A stretch of 64,000 bases of DNA from Legionellaceae bacterium (GTDB taxonomy: Bacteria > Pseudomonadota > Gammaproteobacteria > Legionellales > Legionellaceae), in the NCBI GenBank assembly GCA_029210085.1, contig JARGPP010000021.1, positions 1 through 64,000 of the forward strand, given 5' to 3'. The translations under genes and the position numbers were made by a program. Every line of letters starts with the position of its first letter. Positions within the stretch are counted from its first letter, which is position 1. Below are positions 8,808-18,304 of this stretch, in pieces. Below the pieces are notes generated by a model. It had not been told where the DNA came from, searched no databases, and saw only the letters and a list, made by a program, of their open reading frames with translations.

Positions 8808-10108
8808 AGTTTTCCGACCATAACTTGGAGTAGGCTATCTGGCTGAACATTTTTTTGAAAAGCCGTTTGAATTTGTTGAGTACTTACAGCATTAATCTGC
8901 TGGGTGTATGTATCAAGATAATCGTCAGGGAGACCATAGAAGGCTATTTTCAACAGAATGCCGGCCATGCTTTGATTGCTTGCAATGGACAGTGGAAAAC
9001 TACCAATTAAATATTGCTTGGCTGCTTTAAGTTCTTCGGCATTTGGACCTGTTTGAACGAATGCCTTGAGTGTGTCACGAGTGAGTTTTTCAGCCATTTC
9101 TGCTTGCGTTGTTTGGGTTGAAAATCCAATAACAAATGGTCCTAGCTCGGGCATAGGAATAAACTGGCTATGCACACCGTAGGTTAGGCCTCGTTTTTCA
9201 CGCAGCTCTTCAGCAAGTCGTGATACAAGCGAGCCTCCTCCTAAAGTATAGTTACCTACCAATAGAGGGAAATACAGGGGGTTATGATGATTTATCCCCA
9301 GCTGTCCTAAACGTAGCACCGTTTGGGAGGAGGGAAAAGGGACATTTATATCCATCCCTTCGGGTAGTGGTTTTGCATTGGGGATATGCGGGGCTTTTTT
9401 GCCTTTAGGAATATTGAGAGTGATTTGCTCAGCAAGCAACTCTGCCTCTGTCCGGCTCAGTGCACCAACAAGTACAAGCGTTGCGTTTTGACTTACAAAA
9501 AAAGTCTGATGGAAGTGACGCACATCTTTGAGTGTGATGGCATCGAGCGTTTTTAACTCACCGTTAATCGGGTGTGCATAAGGATGTGCTTGATATAACG
9601 CACGAAAAAAGGTTTGGTTGGCGACTTCATCGGGTGATTCTAAAGCATGCTTAATGGCCATACGTTGTTGATTTTTTTCTCTTTCGAATGCTTTTTTTGG
9701 AAAGTCAGGCTGTTTAACCATACGCACAAAAAGATGGGTGGCTTTTTTAAGTGCCTCTTTTTCTGTGAGCGTTTTTAAGTGCATGACAATCATGTCGCGA
9801 TTGTTCTCGTTTGAAGCCTGGGCGCCGGTTTCAGCAAATTGATTGGCTAGTGTGTCTGCGTCTAAGCCATCATTACCTTGATTTAAGAGACGGGTTGTGA
9901 GCGTGCTCAAACCAAAGTTTTGTTTGTCATAAGCGGTTCCTGCGCGAAAGGCAAGACTGATATTAAGCATTGGGATATCCATTGCTTGATAAAATACGAC
10001 AGGTGTACCTTGTTTTGTTTGCCAGCGCTGAATAGGGAGTGAGCCTGCTATGCCGACGGAGTTAAACAAGGTGAGCCAAAGGGTAACAAAGGTAAGCCAG
10101 TGTTTCAT
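8804..10108 (-). CDS. M16 peptidase-like protein, non-catalytic partner
   Basis: 434 aa with a signal peptide (cleavage near AGS, residues 20-24). The fold is M16 (GTAYDKQNFGLSTLTTRLL; C-terminal EELREKRGLTYGVHSQF with the conserved Arg/Tyr pair), but the zinc-binding HxxEH is missing at the expected place. It therefore looks like the non-catalytic half of a heterodimeric M16B protease whose active subunit is encoded just upstream with a 4-bp overlap. It is probably periplasmic and degrades or processes peptides; the substrate is unknown. Confidence 0.9.
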   Translation of the reverse strand: MKHWLTFVTLWLTLFNSVGIAGSLPIQRWQTKQGTPVVFYQAMDIPMLNISLAFRAGTAYDKQNFGLSTLTTRLLNQGNDGLDADTLANQFAETGAQASNENNRDMIVMHLKTLTEKEALKKATHLFVRMVKQPDFPKKAFEREKNQQRMAIKHALESPDEVANQTFFRALYQAHPYAHPINGELKTLDAITLKDVRHFHQTFFVSQNATLVLVGALSRTEAELLAEQITLNIPKGKKAPHIPNAKPLPEGMDINVPFPSSQTVLRLGQLGINHHNPLYFPLLVGNYTLGGGSLVSRLAEELREKRGLTYGVHSQFIPMPELGPFVIGFSTQTTQAEMAEKLTRDTLKAFVQTGPNAEELKAAKQYLIGSFPLSIASNQSMAGILLKIAFYGLPDDYLDTYTQQINAVSTQQIQTAFQKNVQPDSLLQVMVGKL

Positions 10109-11430
10109 TGGGGTGCTCCTGCTTTGGGTAATAGGTGTGCTTCAGTCATGCGCGCATCATCAAAGTAATGAGCTGCTGCTGCCTGCACTTGGCTTGCGGT
10201 GACATTACGAATACGCTGCTCATATTGCTCGGTGGTTTTCCAGCCTAAGCCGATGCTTTCAAGCATGCCAAGTTCCATGGCCTGACCAAATACAGAGTCG
10301 CGTTCAAATGTTTTTTGTGCAATTAATTGAGTTTTAACACGCTTTAATTCCTCGGGAGGAACAGGGGTTGTTTTTAATGCATCAAGTTCTGCGTGAATAT
10401 GTTCGGCGAGGCCTTCAAGCGTACTAGATGCGCTAGGTGCACCATAAATAATAAATTGAGTCTGATAGCGTGTGTATAAGTTATATTCAACACCAATGCT
10501 GCTGGCCTGTTCCTTTCCCCGAATCAAGTGTTGACTCAACCGGCCACTTTCTCCCGCATCAAGAATAGCGGCAATGACTTCAAGGACATAAGGAGCTTCG
10601 ATGTGTTTTTGAGGCGCTGTTTTAACACTTGGGACTGTGTAGCCTTGGAGTAAAATAGGGATATTGGCAGGTGCATGAACGTTGAGCATTTTTTTCCCGA
10701 GTGCTCGAGGTTCAATTTGTTGTTTGCGTTCAACAGGGGGTTGTTTTTTCAAATCACCAAATTGTTTTTTCACCAAGGAGAAAACTTCTTTGGGGTTGAC
10801 GTCACCAACGACCACTACCGTTGCATTGTTAGGTGCATAAAATTTTTGATACCAGCGACGTACATCAGGAACAGTTAAGTGCTGAATATCATCCATCCAA
10901 CCAATCACTGGATGGTGGTAGGGGGAGCTTAAGTGTGCTGCAGCAAGAAAACGTTCGAATGTTAAAGATTGAGGGTTATCGTCAGTGCGTAGGCGACGCT
11001 CTTCTTGAATAACTTTCATTTCTTTTTTAAATTCTTGCTCATCGAGTAAGAGGTGTTGCATGCGGTCGGCCTCTAAGGCTAAGCTTGTAGGCAGGTGTTC
11101 GGCGGCAATTTTTTCAAAATATGCCGTATAATCTGTGCTGGTAAAAGCATTTTCTTGTCCACCAATGCCAGCAATGGTTTTTGAAAAGATACCGAGAGGG
11201 TAAGTGGGAGTACCTTTGAACATAAGATGTTCAAGTGCGTGTGAAATGCCGGTGAGTCCGCCAGGTTCGTCAGCGGAACCAACGTTGTACCAGATCATAC
11301 TTACAGCAACGGGTGCTCGGTGGTCTTCTTTAACCAGTAAAGTAAGGCCGTTGTCGAGTTTAAATGACTGAACTTCGCCAAAGGCAATTTGAGAGATAAA
11401 TGTGAAAAGTAAGAGAAAGGCGATGCGCAT
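10105..11430 (-). CDS. M16 zinc peptidase, catalytic subunit
   Basis: About 441 aa. A signal peptide (MRIAFLLLFTFISQIAFG) is followed by the M16 N-terminal domain with the inverted zinc motif HALEH and a downstream glutamate in the EADRM helix that supplies the third ligand. The C-terminal half holds the second M16 domain. The start is ATG 11430, with GGAG eight bases upstream; an in-frame TTG at 11442 is less likely. It pairs with the overlapping non-catalytic M16 gene and opens the leftward operon that continues through rsmD to uup. Confidence 0.93.
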   Translation of the reverse strand: MRIAFLLLFTFISQIAFGEVQSFKLDNGLTLLVKEDHRAPVAVSMIWYNVGSADEPGGLTGISHALEHLMFKGTPTYPLGIFSKTIAGIGGQENAFTSTDYTAYFEKIAAEHLPTSLALEADRMQHLLLDEQEFKKEMKVIQEERRLRTDDNPQSLTFERFLAAAHLSSPYHHPVIGWMDDIQHLTVPDVRRWYQKFYAPNNATVVVVGDVNPKEVFSLVKKQFGDLKKQPPVERKQQIEPRALGKKMLNVHAPANIPILLQGYTVPSVKTAPQKHIEAPYVLEVIAAILDAGESGRLSQHLIRGKEQASSIGVEYNLYTRYQTQFIIYGAPSASSTLEGLAEHIHAELDALKTTPVPPEELKRVKTQLIAQKTFERDSVFGQAMELGMLESIGLGWKTTEQYEQRIRNVTASQVQAAAAHYFDDARMTEAHLLPKAGAPQ

Positions 11431-11487
11431 GGTTCTCTCCAATAAAAAGATGATAGAATTTCATATTTAACAGGATTTGTATAGCAA

Positions 11488-12459
11488 ATGAAGTGGTTTA
11501 AAAAAAATCAAACACAGGAAATGTCACCTACGCCTTTAAAAAAAGGGATGTGGACGCGTCTTCAACAGGGCCTTGGGAGTAAGCTTGGGCGTTTGTTGCT
11601 CGGAAAAAAAGAAGTCGATGCGGCATTGCTTGAAGCATTAGAATCGCTTTTGATTACTTCTGACTTGGGTATTAAAACCACGCAAAAAATACTCGCTCAA
11701 TTAACATTACGCCTGGAGCGCAAACAACTGGCCGATGGTGAAGCTGTGTTTTGTGCGCTTGAAGAGCAAATGGCAGCTCTTTTATCTGAGCACCCCTCAA
11801 CGTTTGCACTAGCAACACCCAATAAAACACCTTTTGTTATTTTAATGGTGGGTATTAATGGTGCGGGAAAAACAACAACCATGGGTAAATTAGCAAAGCT
11901 TTATCAAAAGATGGGTAAGCGCGTGATGCTCGCAGCCGGGGATACTTTTCGTGCAGCAGCTGTTGAGCAGCTACAAGCGTGGGGTGAGCGGAGTGATATC
12001 CCTGTGATTGCACAACATACAGGAGCAGATAGTGCATCGGTTATTTTTGATGCTTTTCAAGCAGCTAAAGCACGAGGTATGGATATATTAATTGCTGATA
12101 CAGCAGGGCGTTTACATACACAGGGTAACCTGATGGATGAGCTTAAAAAAGTCAAACGTGTTTTACAAAAAATAGATGCGGATGCTCCACATGAAGTGAT
12201 GCTTGTGTTAGATGGAAGTATTGGTCAGAATGCATTAAATCAGGCGCGTCAATTTCATGATGCAGTTGGTGTGACAGGGATTACGATAACAAAATTAGAT
12301 GGAACGGCTAAAGGTGGTATTTTATTTGCAATAGCCGATGAATTAGGGCTCCCTTTTAGGTATGTAGGTGTCGGTGAAGGGATGGATGATTTGCGGGTAT
12401 TTGACCCACAACAATTTGTTCAGGCTATTTTTGAAAATGATTCAGTTCAAACAAGTTAG
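11488..12459 (+). CDS. ftsY: Signal recognition particle receptor FtsY
   Basis: 323 aa, an SRP-type GTPase. The helical N domain is followed by the G domain with G1 GINGAGKTTTMGKLA, the DTFRAAAVEQLQAW insertion-box region, G3 ADTAGRLHT and G4 TKLDGTAKGG. The acidic A domain of E. coli FtsY is almost absent, so membrane targeting relies on the short basic N-terminus (KWFKKNQ). It docks SRP-ribosome complexes to SecYEG. It is first of ftsY-ftsE-ftsX and its end overlaps the ftsE start by 23 bp. Confidence 0.97.
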   Translation: MKWFKKNQTQEMSPTPLKKGMWTRLQQGLGSKLGRLLLGKKEVDAALLEALESLLITSDLGIKTTQKILAQLTLRLERKQLADGEAVFCALEEQMAALLSEHPSTFALATPNKTPFVILMVGINGAGKTTTMGKLAKLYQKMGKRVMLAAGDTFRAAAVEQLQAWGERSDIPVIAQHTGADSASVIFDAFQAAKARGMDILIADTAGRLHTQGNLMDELKKVKRVLQKIDADAPHEVMLVLDGSIGQNALNQARQFHDAVGVTGITITKLDGTAKGGILFAIADELGLPFRYVGVGEGMDDLRVFDPQQFVQAIFENDSVQTS

Positions 12460-13087
12460 TAAGCGTTATCCTGGGGGGTATAAAGCTCTAAGCTATGTCA
12501 ATTTTGCTTTAGAGCAAGGAGAAATGGCCTTTTTAACTGGCCGTTCTGGTGCTGGGAAGAGTACATTACTTAAACTTGCGGCGTTGCTTGAACAGCCTTC
12601 ATCGGGTGAAATTTTAATCCACGGAAAATCGCTGAGTTCGTTTAAAAAAAATGATGTTGCGGCGCATCGTGCGCGGTTTGGCATTACATTTCAGTCACCT
12701 CATTTGCTTTATGATAGAAATGTTTTTGAAAATGTTGCATTGCCATTACAAATTGAAGGTTTGTCCCGGCCTCAAATGATCAAGCGTGTCCAAGGTGCAC
12801 TTGATAAAGTGGGGTTATTGTCAAAAGAGAAAATGTTACCGGTCCACCTTTCAGGAGGTGAGCAACAACGCGTGGGGATTGCGCGAGCCATTGTTCACAA
12901 ACCAAATTGGTTGCTTGCAGATGAGCCAACAGGGAATCTAGACCCTGCTTTGTCTGTTGATATTATGGCACTTTTTGAGCAATTTAATCAGGCTGGTGTG
13001 GGTGTTTTGATTGCAACACATGAATTATCGCTGATTGCTCATATGAAACATCGTATTTTATGGTTGAAGGAGGGCAAGCTGTGTTAA
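12437..13087 (+). CDS. ftsE: Cell division ATPase FtsE
   Basis: 216 aa, an ABC ATPase with Walker A GRSGAGKST, Q-loop FQSPHLL, signature LSGGEQQRVGIARA and Walker B WLLADEPTGNLD. With FtsX it forms an ABC-type complex at the septum that activates cell-wall amidases. I chose ATG 12437 (MIQFKQVSKRYPGG) since this gives the usual FtsE length and N-terminus; the open frame extends further upstream inside ftsY. It overlaps both neighbours, consistent with a coupled operon. Confidence 0.96.
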   Translation: MIQFKQVSKRYPGGYKALSYVNFALEQGEMAFLTGRSGAGKSTLLKLAALLEQPSSGEILIHGKSLSSFKKNDVAAHRARFGITFQSPHLLYDRNVFENVALPLQIEGLSRPQMIKRVQGALDKVGLLSKEKMLPVHLSGGEQQRVGIARAIVHKPNWLLADEPTGNLDPALSVDIMALFEQFNQAGVGVLIATHELSLIAHMKHRILWLKEGKLC

Positions 13088-14010
13088 AACGAATTTATCG
13101 GTTAACACGACGACATGCTCAAGCGATTAAGCAAAGTTTACAAACTTTTAAACGAGCTCCTTGGACAACGGGGGTGACGGTTGTTGTGATTGCTGTGACT
13201 TTAATCTTACCTATTTTGTTTGTGCTTTTAATGGGGCAATTAAAACCCGTGATGAATGAGTGGCAACAGGGAAAAGAGATTTCATTATACCTTGATAATG
13301 CATTTAAAGCGGCGGATGAAGAAGATGTTATGGGGCGAATTATTGCAACCAAAGGGGTAGAAAAAGCCGTTTTTGTGAGTGCAGATACGAGTTTGGCTGA
13401 ACTTGAAAAGCAAGAGGGTATGGAAGATGTTCGACGTTATTTACCCGAAAACCCATTGCCAGCAATGATTGAAGTGATGCCTGAGCGCTCGATTGATACG
13501 CCTGAAAAAGTGGACCAACTATTTCAAGTGCTGAAGCAATATCCACATGTTGAGCAGGCAAAAATCAATCGTGATTGGGTCAGCAGACTGCATGCTGTGC
13601 TTGAGTTTACGACGTATTTAACTTGGATTTTAGGTGGGTTATTTAGCCTAATGGTTGTATTTATTATTCGAAACTTATTACGCCTGTCAGCAGTTGAGCA
13701 TCATGATGAAATTCAGGTGCTTAAGTTAATTGGGGCAACAGATGCATTTATTTTGAGACCTTTTTTGTATACAGGAGCTTGTTTGGGGGGGCTAGGTGCT
13801 TTAAGTGCTTTTTTAGGTGTACATGCGATTTTGCTAGGTTTAAGCCATGCCTTGCGTACGTTAGTGGCTCCAGGCTTTGGTGTACCACTTGCAATCGCGT
13901 TTTCGATTAAGGATTTAGTGCATTGTGTGCTGTTAGGCGTTGGGCTCGGCTGGTTTGGTGCCTATCTCCCACTGAAGCATCAACTTGCACATATTGAGCC
14001 TTGCCACTGA
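13081..14010 (+). CDS. ftsX: Cell division permease-like protein FtsX
   Basis: 309 aa. It has the FtsX layout: a basic cytoplasmic N-terminus, TM1 (TVVVIAVTLILPILFVLLMG), a periplasmic domain (about 60-190) and three C-terminal membrane helices. GTG 13081 is the likely start: AAGGAGGG lies eight bases upstream, and the codon overlaps the ftsE stop. FtsX relays FtsE ATP hydrolysis to periplasmic amidase activators such as EnvC; an amidase gene is present at 54.7 kb. Confidence 0.95.
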   Translation: MLKRIYRLTRRHAQAIKQSLQTFKRAPWTTGVTVVVIAVTLILPILFVLLMGQLKPVMNEWQQGKEISLYLDNAFKAADEEDVMGRIIATKGVEKAVFVSADTSLAELEKQEGMEDVRRYLPENPLPAMIEVMPERSIDTPEKVDQLFQVLKQYPHVEQAKINRDWVSRLHAVLEFTTYLTWILGGLFSLMVVFIIRNLLRLSAVEHHDEIQVLKLIGATDAFILRPFLYTGACLGGLGALSAFLGVHAILLGLSHALRTLVAPGFGVPLAIAFSIKDLVHCVLLGVGLGWFGAYLPLKHQLAHIEPCH

Positions 14011-14076
14011 GGTATGTTACAATTTAGCCCAAAATATCGTCGTATGTGTTTTATTTATCGGAGGGGTTAGCTGCCT

Positions 14077-14943
14077 ATGAACCAGTCCTTAGAATTGACA
14101 ACAGTACAATTGCCTATTGGAAGTTTGGATGCATATATTCATCAAGCCAATCAAATTCCACTGCTTACTCTTGAGGAAGAGCGTGATTGTGCAAGACGTT
14201 TCCATGAAGAAGGCGATATTGAGGGTGCCCGCCAATTAGTACTGGCTCATTTGAGGTATGTGGTGCGAGTGGCTCGAGGATATTTAGGCTATGGTTTGCC
14301 CTTGAATGATTTAATTCAAGAGGGCAACGTTGGGCTAATGAAAGCAGTAAAGCGTTTTGACCCCAGCTTAGGTGTGCGACTCGTTTCATTTGCTGTGCAT
14401 TGGATAAAATCGGAAATTCATGAGTTTGTGCTGAGAAATTGGCGCATCGTAAAGGTTGCAACAACTAAAGCACAGCGAAAACTGTTTTTCAATTTGCGCC
14501 AAATGAAAAAACGATTAGGCTGGTGTAGCGCGGAAGAAATCAATGCGGTTGCTGAAGATTTAGGGGTAACACCTAAAGATGTGCAAGTGATGGAAATGCG
14601 TTTAAATGCGATGGATGCTTCCTGGGATGGTGACGACTCAGATAATGATACTTCAGCTGCGCGTCAGTTTACTCCCGCACTTTATTTGGGTGATGCGAGC
14701 GCTGATCCGGCTCATATTATTGAGCAAGAAGATGGTGAGCTTCAAGAAAGTGAGAAACTGCATTTGGCTATGGCTCAACTTGATGCACGCAGCCAAGATA
14801 TTTTAAAGCAACGTTGGTTTCAAGATGAAAAAGGCATGACCTTACATGCCTTGGCTGAAAAGTATAGTATTTCAGCTGAGCGTGTTCGCCAGCTTGAAAA
14901 AAATGCTATGAAGAAAATTCGTGGGTATTTTGAAAGCGCATAG
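14077..14943 (+). CDS. rpoH: Heat-shock sigma factor RpoH (sigma-32)
   Basis: 288 aa. Sigma-70 regions 2 ([26 protein letters not shown]), 3 and 4 are present, along with the RpoH box QRKLFFNLR at 133-141 that marks sigma-32 and serves in chaperone/FtsH control. Region 4.2 reads [25 protein letters not shown] plausible vegetative promoter TTGAGC-N18-TACAAT lies at 13994-14023, starting inside the ftsX end. GGAGGGG is about 11 bases before the ATG. The position after ftsYEX is the usual gammaproteobacterial one. Confidence 0.98.
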   Translation: MNQSLELTTVQLPIGSLDAYIHQANQIPLLTLEEERDCARRFHEEGDIEGARQLVLAHLRYVVRVARGYLGYGLPLNDLIQEGNVGLMKAVKRFDPSLGVRLVSFAVHWIKSEIHEFVLRNWRIVKVATTKAQRKLFFNLRQMKKRLGWCSAEEINAVAEDLGVTPKDVQVMEMRLNAMDASWDGDDSDNDTSAARQFTPALYLGDASADPAHIIEQEDGELQESEKLHLAMAQLDARSQDILKQRWFQDEKGMTLHALAEKYSISAERVRQLEKNAMKKIRGYFESA

Positions 14944-15015
14944 TGCTTGATAGATACATGATATCAGCTAAGTTGTTTTTTTATTGTGTAATTCAATGCA
15001 AATTTAGGCGCTGAG

Positions 15016-15477
15016 TTATAAGTTCAAGAACTCTGTCATGATATTGATGGTCTCCGTTATTTTTTTTTCGTATTTTGGGATAATCAAAATCGTATCATCT
15101 CCGGCTATTGTGCCTAAAACATTTAATTTTTGTCTGTTCTGATCAATGCTTCTTGCAACCAGCATTGCAGCTGCAGGAGTGGTGTGAATAATAATCGATG
15201 TTTGGTTGGCTGTGATGTCTAATATCCACTGTCGAATTAAAGCCTTCTCTTGCGGTGAAGTTAATTCATGAATCAGTCCTGTTTCATGGGGTAGTCTGTA
15301 TTGTGTTTTTCCTTGGTCATCAATGACTTTGACTGCTCCTATTTGATGAAGAAGCCGAGATATTTTAGGCTGACTGCTTGAAATATCATGTTTTTCTAAC
15401 TCACGTTGAATTTCTAATTGTGTTCTCGCATTGCCTTCTATAAGAATTTTACGGAGTAGGTTTGTTGTGGATGTCAT
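15016..15477 (-). CDS. argR: Arginine repressor ArgR
   Basis: 153 aa. The N-terminal winged helix-turn-helix (TQLEIQRELEKHDISSSQPKISRLLHQIG) uses SSQPKISR for the usual ArgR recognition helix, and the C-terminal hexamerisation and arginine-binding domain has the GTIAGDDTILII motif. It senses L-arginine and represses arginine metabolism and other genes; in Legionella pneumophila ArgR also governs genes for intracellular growth. Two ARG boxes stand upstream, between argR and a divergent membrane-protein gene, suggesting autoregulation. No arginine genes are in the window. Confidence 0.95.
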   Translation of the reverse strand: MTSTTNLLRKILIEGNARTQLEIQRELEKHDISSSQPKISRLLHQIGAVKVIDDQGKTQYRLPHETGLIHELTSPQEKALIRQWILDITANQTSIIIHTTPAAAMLVARSIDQNRQKLNVLGTIAGDDTILIIPKYEKKITETINIMTEFLNL

Positions 15478-15530
15478 AGCGTACTCAAGCCTTAAAAATT
15501 AGAAAAGAGTCTAAAAGAAGTTTATTTTAA

Positions 15531-15559
15531 TTGCAAAGAATGAATAAATATATTATATT
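15531..15559 (+). promoter_or_regulatory. Candidate promoter of the ArgR-adjacent membrane-protein gene
   Basis: TTGCAA (15531-15536) and TATATT (15554-15559) are separated by 17 bp, a good sigma-70 match upstream of the gene starting at 15601. The -10 element falls between and beside the ARG boxes, so bound ArgR would block polymerase. Confidence 0.6.
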
Positions 15560-15577
15560 ATTGAATATTTATTCTAT
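15539..15577. promoter_or_regulatory. Tandem ARG boxes (ArgR operator)
   Basis: Two 18-bp sites match the ARG box consensus WNTGAATWWWWATTCANW: box 1 at 15539-15556 (AATGAATAAATATATTAT, left half perfect) and box 2 at 15560-15577 (ATTGAATATTTATTCTAT, one mismatch). They are 3 bp apart, the spacing typical for binding of one ArgR hexamer. They lie between argR and the divergent gene at 15601. Confidence 0.85.
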
Positions 15578-15600
15578 ATTAAGATAAGAGGAGAAAGCGC

Positions 15601-16746
15601 ATGGCCGAAAAAACAAGTACATATTTAGAAGACTATCAGGCGTGGTTAGACAAGTATGACTATACGGGCGTATTCTCGGGTTTGCTCTCTGGCTTGGGTG
15701 CTTTGGGTGTTGCATTGCAAAATTATCAAGCGGTTGAGTTATTTCTTAAAGGCATTATTCCAGTGAGTCAATGGTCTAAATCGTTGATTCAAATTGTAGC
15801 TTTAAGCGCTGGTGCTGCATGTAGTGGTATGGTAAATCTTTGGATGAATATCGATTTATTAAAAGGTTTTTTTGAGCGAATTAATTCTGACAAAGAGTAT
15901 CAATATCAAAAGCTCACGGCATGGCAACAGATACAGTATTTTGGAGGCATATTTGTTTTCTCGGTAACGGGCATTCTTTTTGGACTGATGGCCTTTACGT
16001 TTGCGATGGAAGGGCCCCTTGCTATTTTATCGATAGCTGCGGGTGTTTTTGTTGCAGCGATTATGACCATTCAAGAAATAGAAACTTGGCTGAGTAGTTA
16101 TGACGCAAAGGCAGTCGAGAAAGCGCAGCCCCTTAGTTTGCTCCAGACGCTAGGTAAGTGGTGTGGCCATTTAATTGCTATAGGAAACGTAGTTGCGCTG
16201 AGCTTGTTATTTACACTTAGTTTGGCTGAAGGGTTGATGCTGTTCAATGTCACAGCACTGCCTGCACTCGCCATAGGCGCACTTGTTGCGTTTACATTCG
16301 GCGCGTTCACTGAGTATTATTTTTATAATTTTTATTTGGCTGCCTTTTGTGAAAATTTTGTAGATAACTGGTATTTAATGCTGGAAGCACCTTCCGCATT
16401 ACTGGGTGTTATATGCGTGCTTACGAATGCTTTTGTGAATGCAGCATTAACTTACTCAGCATTAGGGTTATTGACAGCACTGTTAGTTACAGCAGAAGTA
16501 GCGTTACCACCGGTTACTGTAATAACAGCTCTCTCGTTAGCATCTGCTTTTTTTGCAGGTAGTGCTTCGCTCATATTGGGTATGGATTTTTGGATAGAAA
16601 AAAAGCCGGTCCAGTCAGAGAAGGCGGTTGCAAGTCCAGCAGTTTCTGTGGCGAATAATTCACATGGTTTATTTGCTAGAAATCATAAAAAAGATGATGC
16701 GTCGGTTATTTCAGACGATTTGCAATTATCGCATGGTTTTGTTTAG
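15601..16746 (+). CDS. Unknown multi-spanning membrane protein, candidate ArgR target
   Basis: 381 aa, family not recognised. It has about eight to ten hydrophobic helices (for example FGGIFVFSVTGILFGLMAF, ALAIGALVAFTFGAF, LLTALLVTAEVALPPVTVI), a polar acidic N-terminus (MAEKTSTYLEDYQAWLDKYDY) and a soluble C-terminal tail of about 50 residues rich in Ser, Lys and Asp. GAGGAG precedes the ATG by eight bases. It stands alone, with tandem ARG boxes directly over its promoter, so expression should rise when arginine falls. It shows no transporter signature I know. A Dot/Icm substrate with membrane helices is possible but unproven. Confidence 0.75.
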   Translation: MAEKTSTYLEDYQAWLDKYDYTGVFSGLLSGLGALGVALQNYQAVELFLKGIIPVSQWSKSLIQIVALSAGAACSGMVNLWMNIDLLKGFFERINSDKEYQYQKLTAWQQIQYFGGIFVFSVTGILFGLMAFTFAMEGPLAILSIAAGVFVAAIMTIQEIETWLSSYDAKAVEKAQPLSLLQTLGKWCGHLIAIGNVVALSLLFTLSLAEGLMLFNVTALPALAIGALVAFTFGAFTEYYFYNFYLAAFCENFVDNWYLMLEAPSALLGVICVLTNAFVNAALTYSALGLLTALLVTAEVALPPVTVITALSLASAFFAGSASLILGMDFWIEKKPVQSEKAVASPAVSVANNSHGLFARNHKKDDASVISDDLQLSHGFV

Positions 16747-16756
16747 GCTGTGCTTG

Positions 16757-18304
16757 CTATGTGTCTGAATCTGTAACCGGTATTTTTTCTGCGCCAGCTG
16801 GTGTTTCTATCATAGGGCATCGATATGTTTTTAACGGTTCGCCTTCTAGTGACATGGTCTTAAGAACGACAGGAAACTTCCAGAGTGTATAGAGATGCTT
16901 TAAGACTTCTTCTGCATCTTTGGCAAGAGGAACGCGGTTATGCTGAGTATAGTGCAGGGTAAGAGAGCGGTCTCCTTCTAAATCAACAGCAAACACTTGG
17001 ATATCAGGGTCTAAACTGCCTAAATTATATTGCTTCGATAATGTTTCTCTTACGCGATTGTAGCCTCCTTCATTATGAATTGCATTAATGCACATTTCGG
17101 GCTCTTGGTCGTTATCCGTTAGCATGAAGAGCCTTAAGTCACGTATTAATTTAGGGGATAGAAATTGTGAGACAAAACTTTCATCTTTATAATTTCTCAT
17201 TGCATTATCAAGGCTTTGAATCCAATCTGTGTTGGCAAGAAGAGGAAAATCTTGTTTTTCTTCATCAGAGGGTGTTTCGCAAATACGCCTAATATCTTGA
17301 TACATATGGTAACCGAGGCAATACGGATTAATACCACTAAAATAAGGGCTATTGTATGCTGGTTGAGTGATGACATTGGTATGATTTTGTAAAATTTCAA
17401 GCATGAATTCATCAGTCACAAGGCCTTCATCGTAAAGTGCATGCATGAGGGTGTAATGCCAAAAACTAGCCCAGCCTTCGTTCATCACTTTGGTTTGCCC
17501 TTGTGGGTAAAAATACTGAGCGACTTTGCGAACAATACGAATGAGTTCTCGTTGCCAAGGCTTCAATAAAGGAGCATTTTTTTCAATAAAATATAAAATA
17601 TTTTCTTGAGGATCTGCCGGGAAACGGGGTTTTTCTTGATTGACATTCTGATCTTTTTCTTGTGGCAGTGTACGCCATAGTTCGTTTACTTGAGACTGTA
17701 GGTATGCTTCACGATTTTGTTGTCGAATTTTTTCTTCTTGTAATGAAATAGGAGGGGGGTGTTTATAGCGATCAACACCATAGTTCATTAATGCATGGCA
17801 GGCATCAAGGATGGCTTCTACTTCATCAATACCATATTTTTCTTCACACTGGCTGACATAGTTTCGTGCGAACACTAAATAATCGATGATACCTTCAGAG
17901 TCCGTCCACATTTTAAATAAATAATTATTTTTGAAAAAAGAATTATGGCCGTAACAAGCATGCGCAATTACAAGGGCCTGCATGGCCATGGTATTTTCTT
18001 CCATTAGATAAGAAATACAGGGGTTTGAGTTAATCACTAATTCATAAGCCAGTCCCATTTCTCCACGTTTATACCGTTTTTCAACATTGACAAAGTGTTT
18101 CCCAAAAGACCAGTGATGATAGCCAATAGGCATGCCAACAGAGGCATAGCAATCCATCATTTGTTCTGCAGTGATGATTTCAATTTGATTGGGGTAAGTA
18201 TCTAATTTAAAGTCGCGGGCAAGTCTCCCGATTTCTTGATCATATGCTTGAAGGAGTTCAGGCGTCCATTCTGCAGTGGTTGATAATGGTTTTCTTCTTT
18301 TCAT
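16757..18304 (-). CDS. ycgB: SpoVR family protein (YcgB)
   Basis: 515 aa, full length for the SpoVR/YcgB family. Typical segments are PIGYHHWSFGKHF, YELVINSNPCISYLMEENT, HACYGHNSFFKNN and TKVMNEGWASFWHYTLMH. The many conserved His and Glu residues suggest a metal-dependent enzyme-like domain of unknown reaction. It is third in a yeaG-yeaH-ycgB operon and its start overlaps the yeaH stop by four bases. In enterobacteria these genes respond to RpoS and nutrient stress. Confidence 0.93.
   Translation of the reverse strand: MKRRKPLSTTAEWTPELLQAYDQEIGRLARDFKLDTYPNQIEIITAEQMMDCYASVGMPIGYHHWSFGKHFVNVEKRYKRGEMGLAYELVINSNPCISYLMEENTMAMQALVIAHACYGHNSFFKNNYLFKMWTDSEGIIDYLVFARNYVSQCEEKYGIDEVEAILDACHALMNYGVDRYKHPPPISLQEEKIRQQNREAYLQSQVNELWRTLPQEKDQNVNQEKPRFPADPQENILYFIEKNAPLLKPWQRELIRIVRKVAQYFYPQGQTKVMNEGWASFWHYTLMHALYDEGLVTDEFMLEILQNHTNVITQPAYNSPYFSGINPYCLGYHMYQDIRRICETPSDEEKQDFPLLANTDWIQSLDNAMRNYKDESFVSQFLSPKLIRDLRLFMLTDNDQEPEMCINAIHNEGGYNRVRETLSKQYNLGSLDPDIQVFAVDLEGDRSLTLHYTQHNRVPLAKDAEEVLKHLYTLWKFPVVLKTMSLEGEPLKTYRCPMIETPAGAEKIPVTDSDT

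Noticed and set aside
8804-10108. Second active zinc protease
   Set aside because: The HxxEH motif is missing; the fold is M16 but the zinc site is not there, so it is called a non-catalytic partner.
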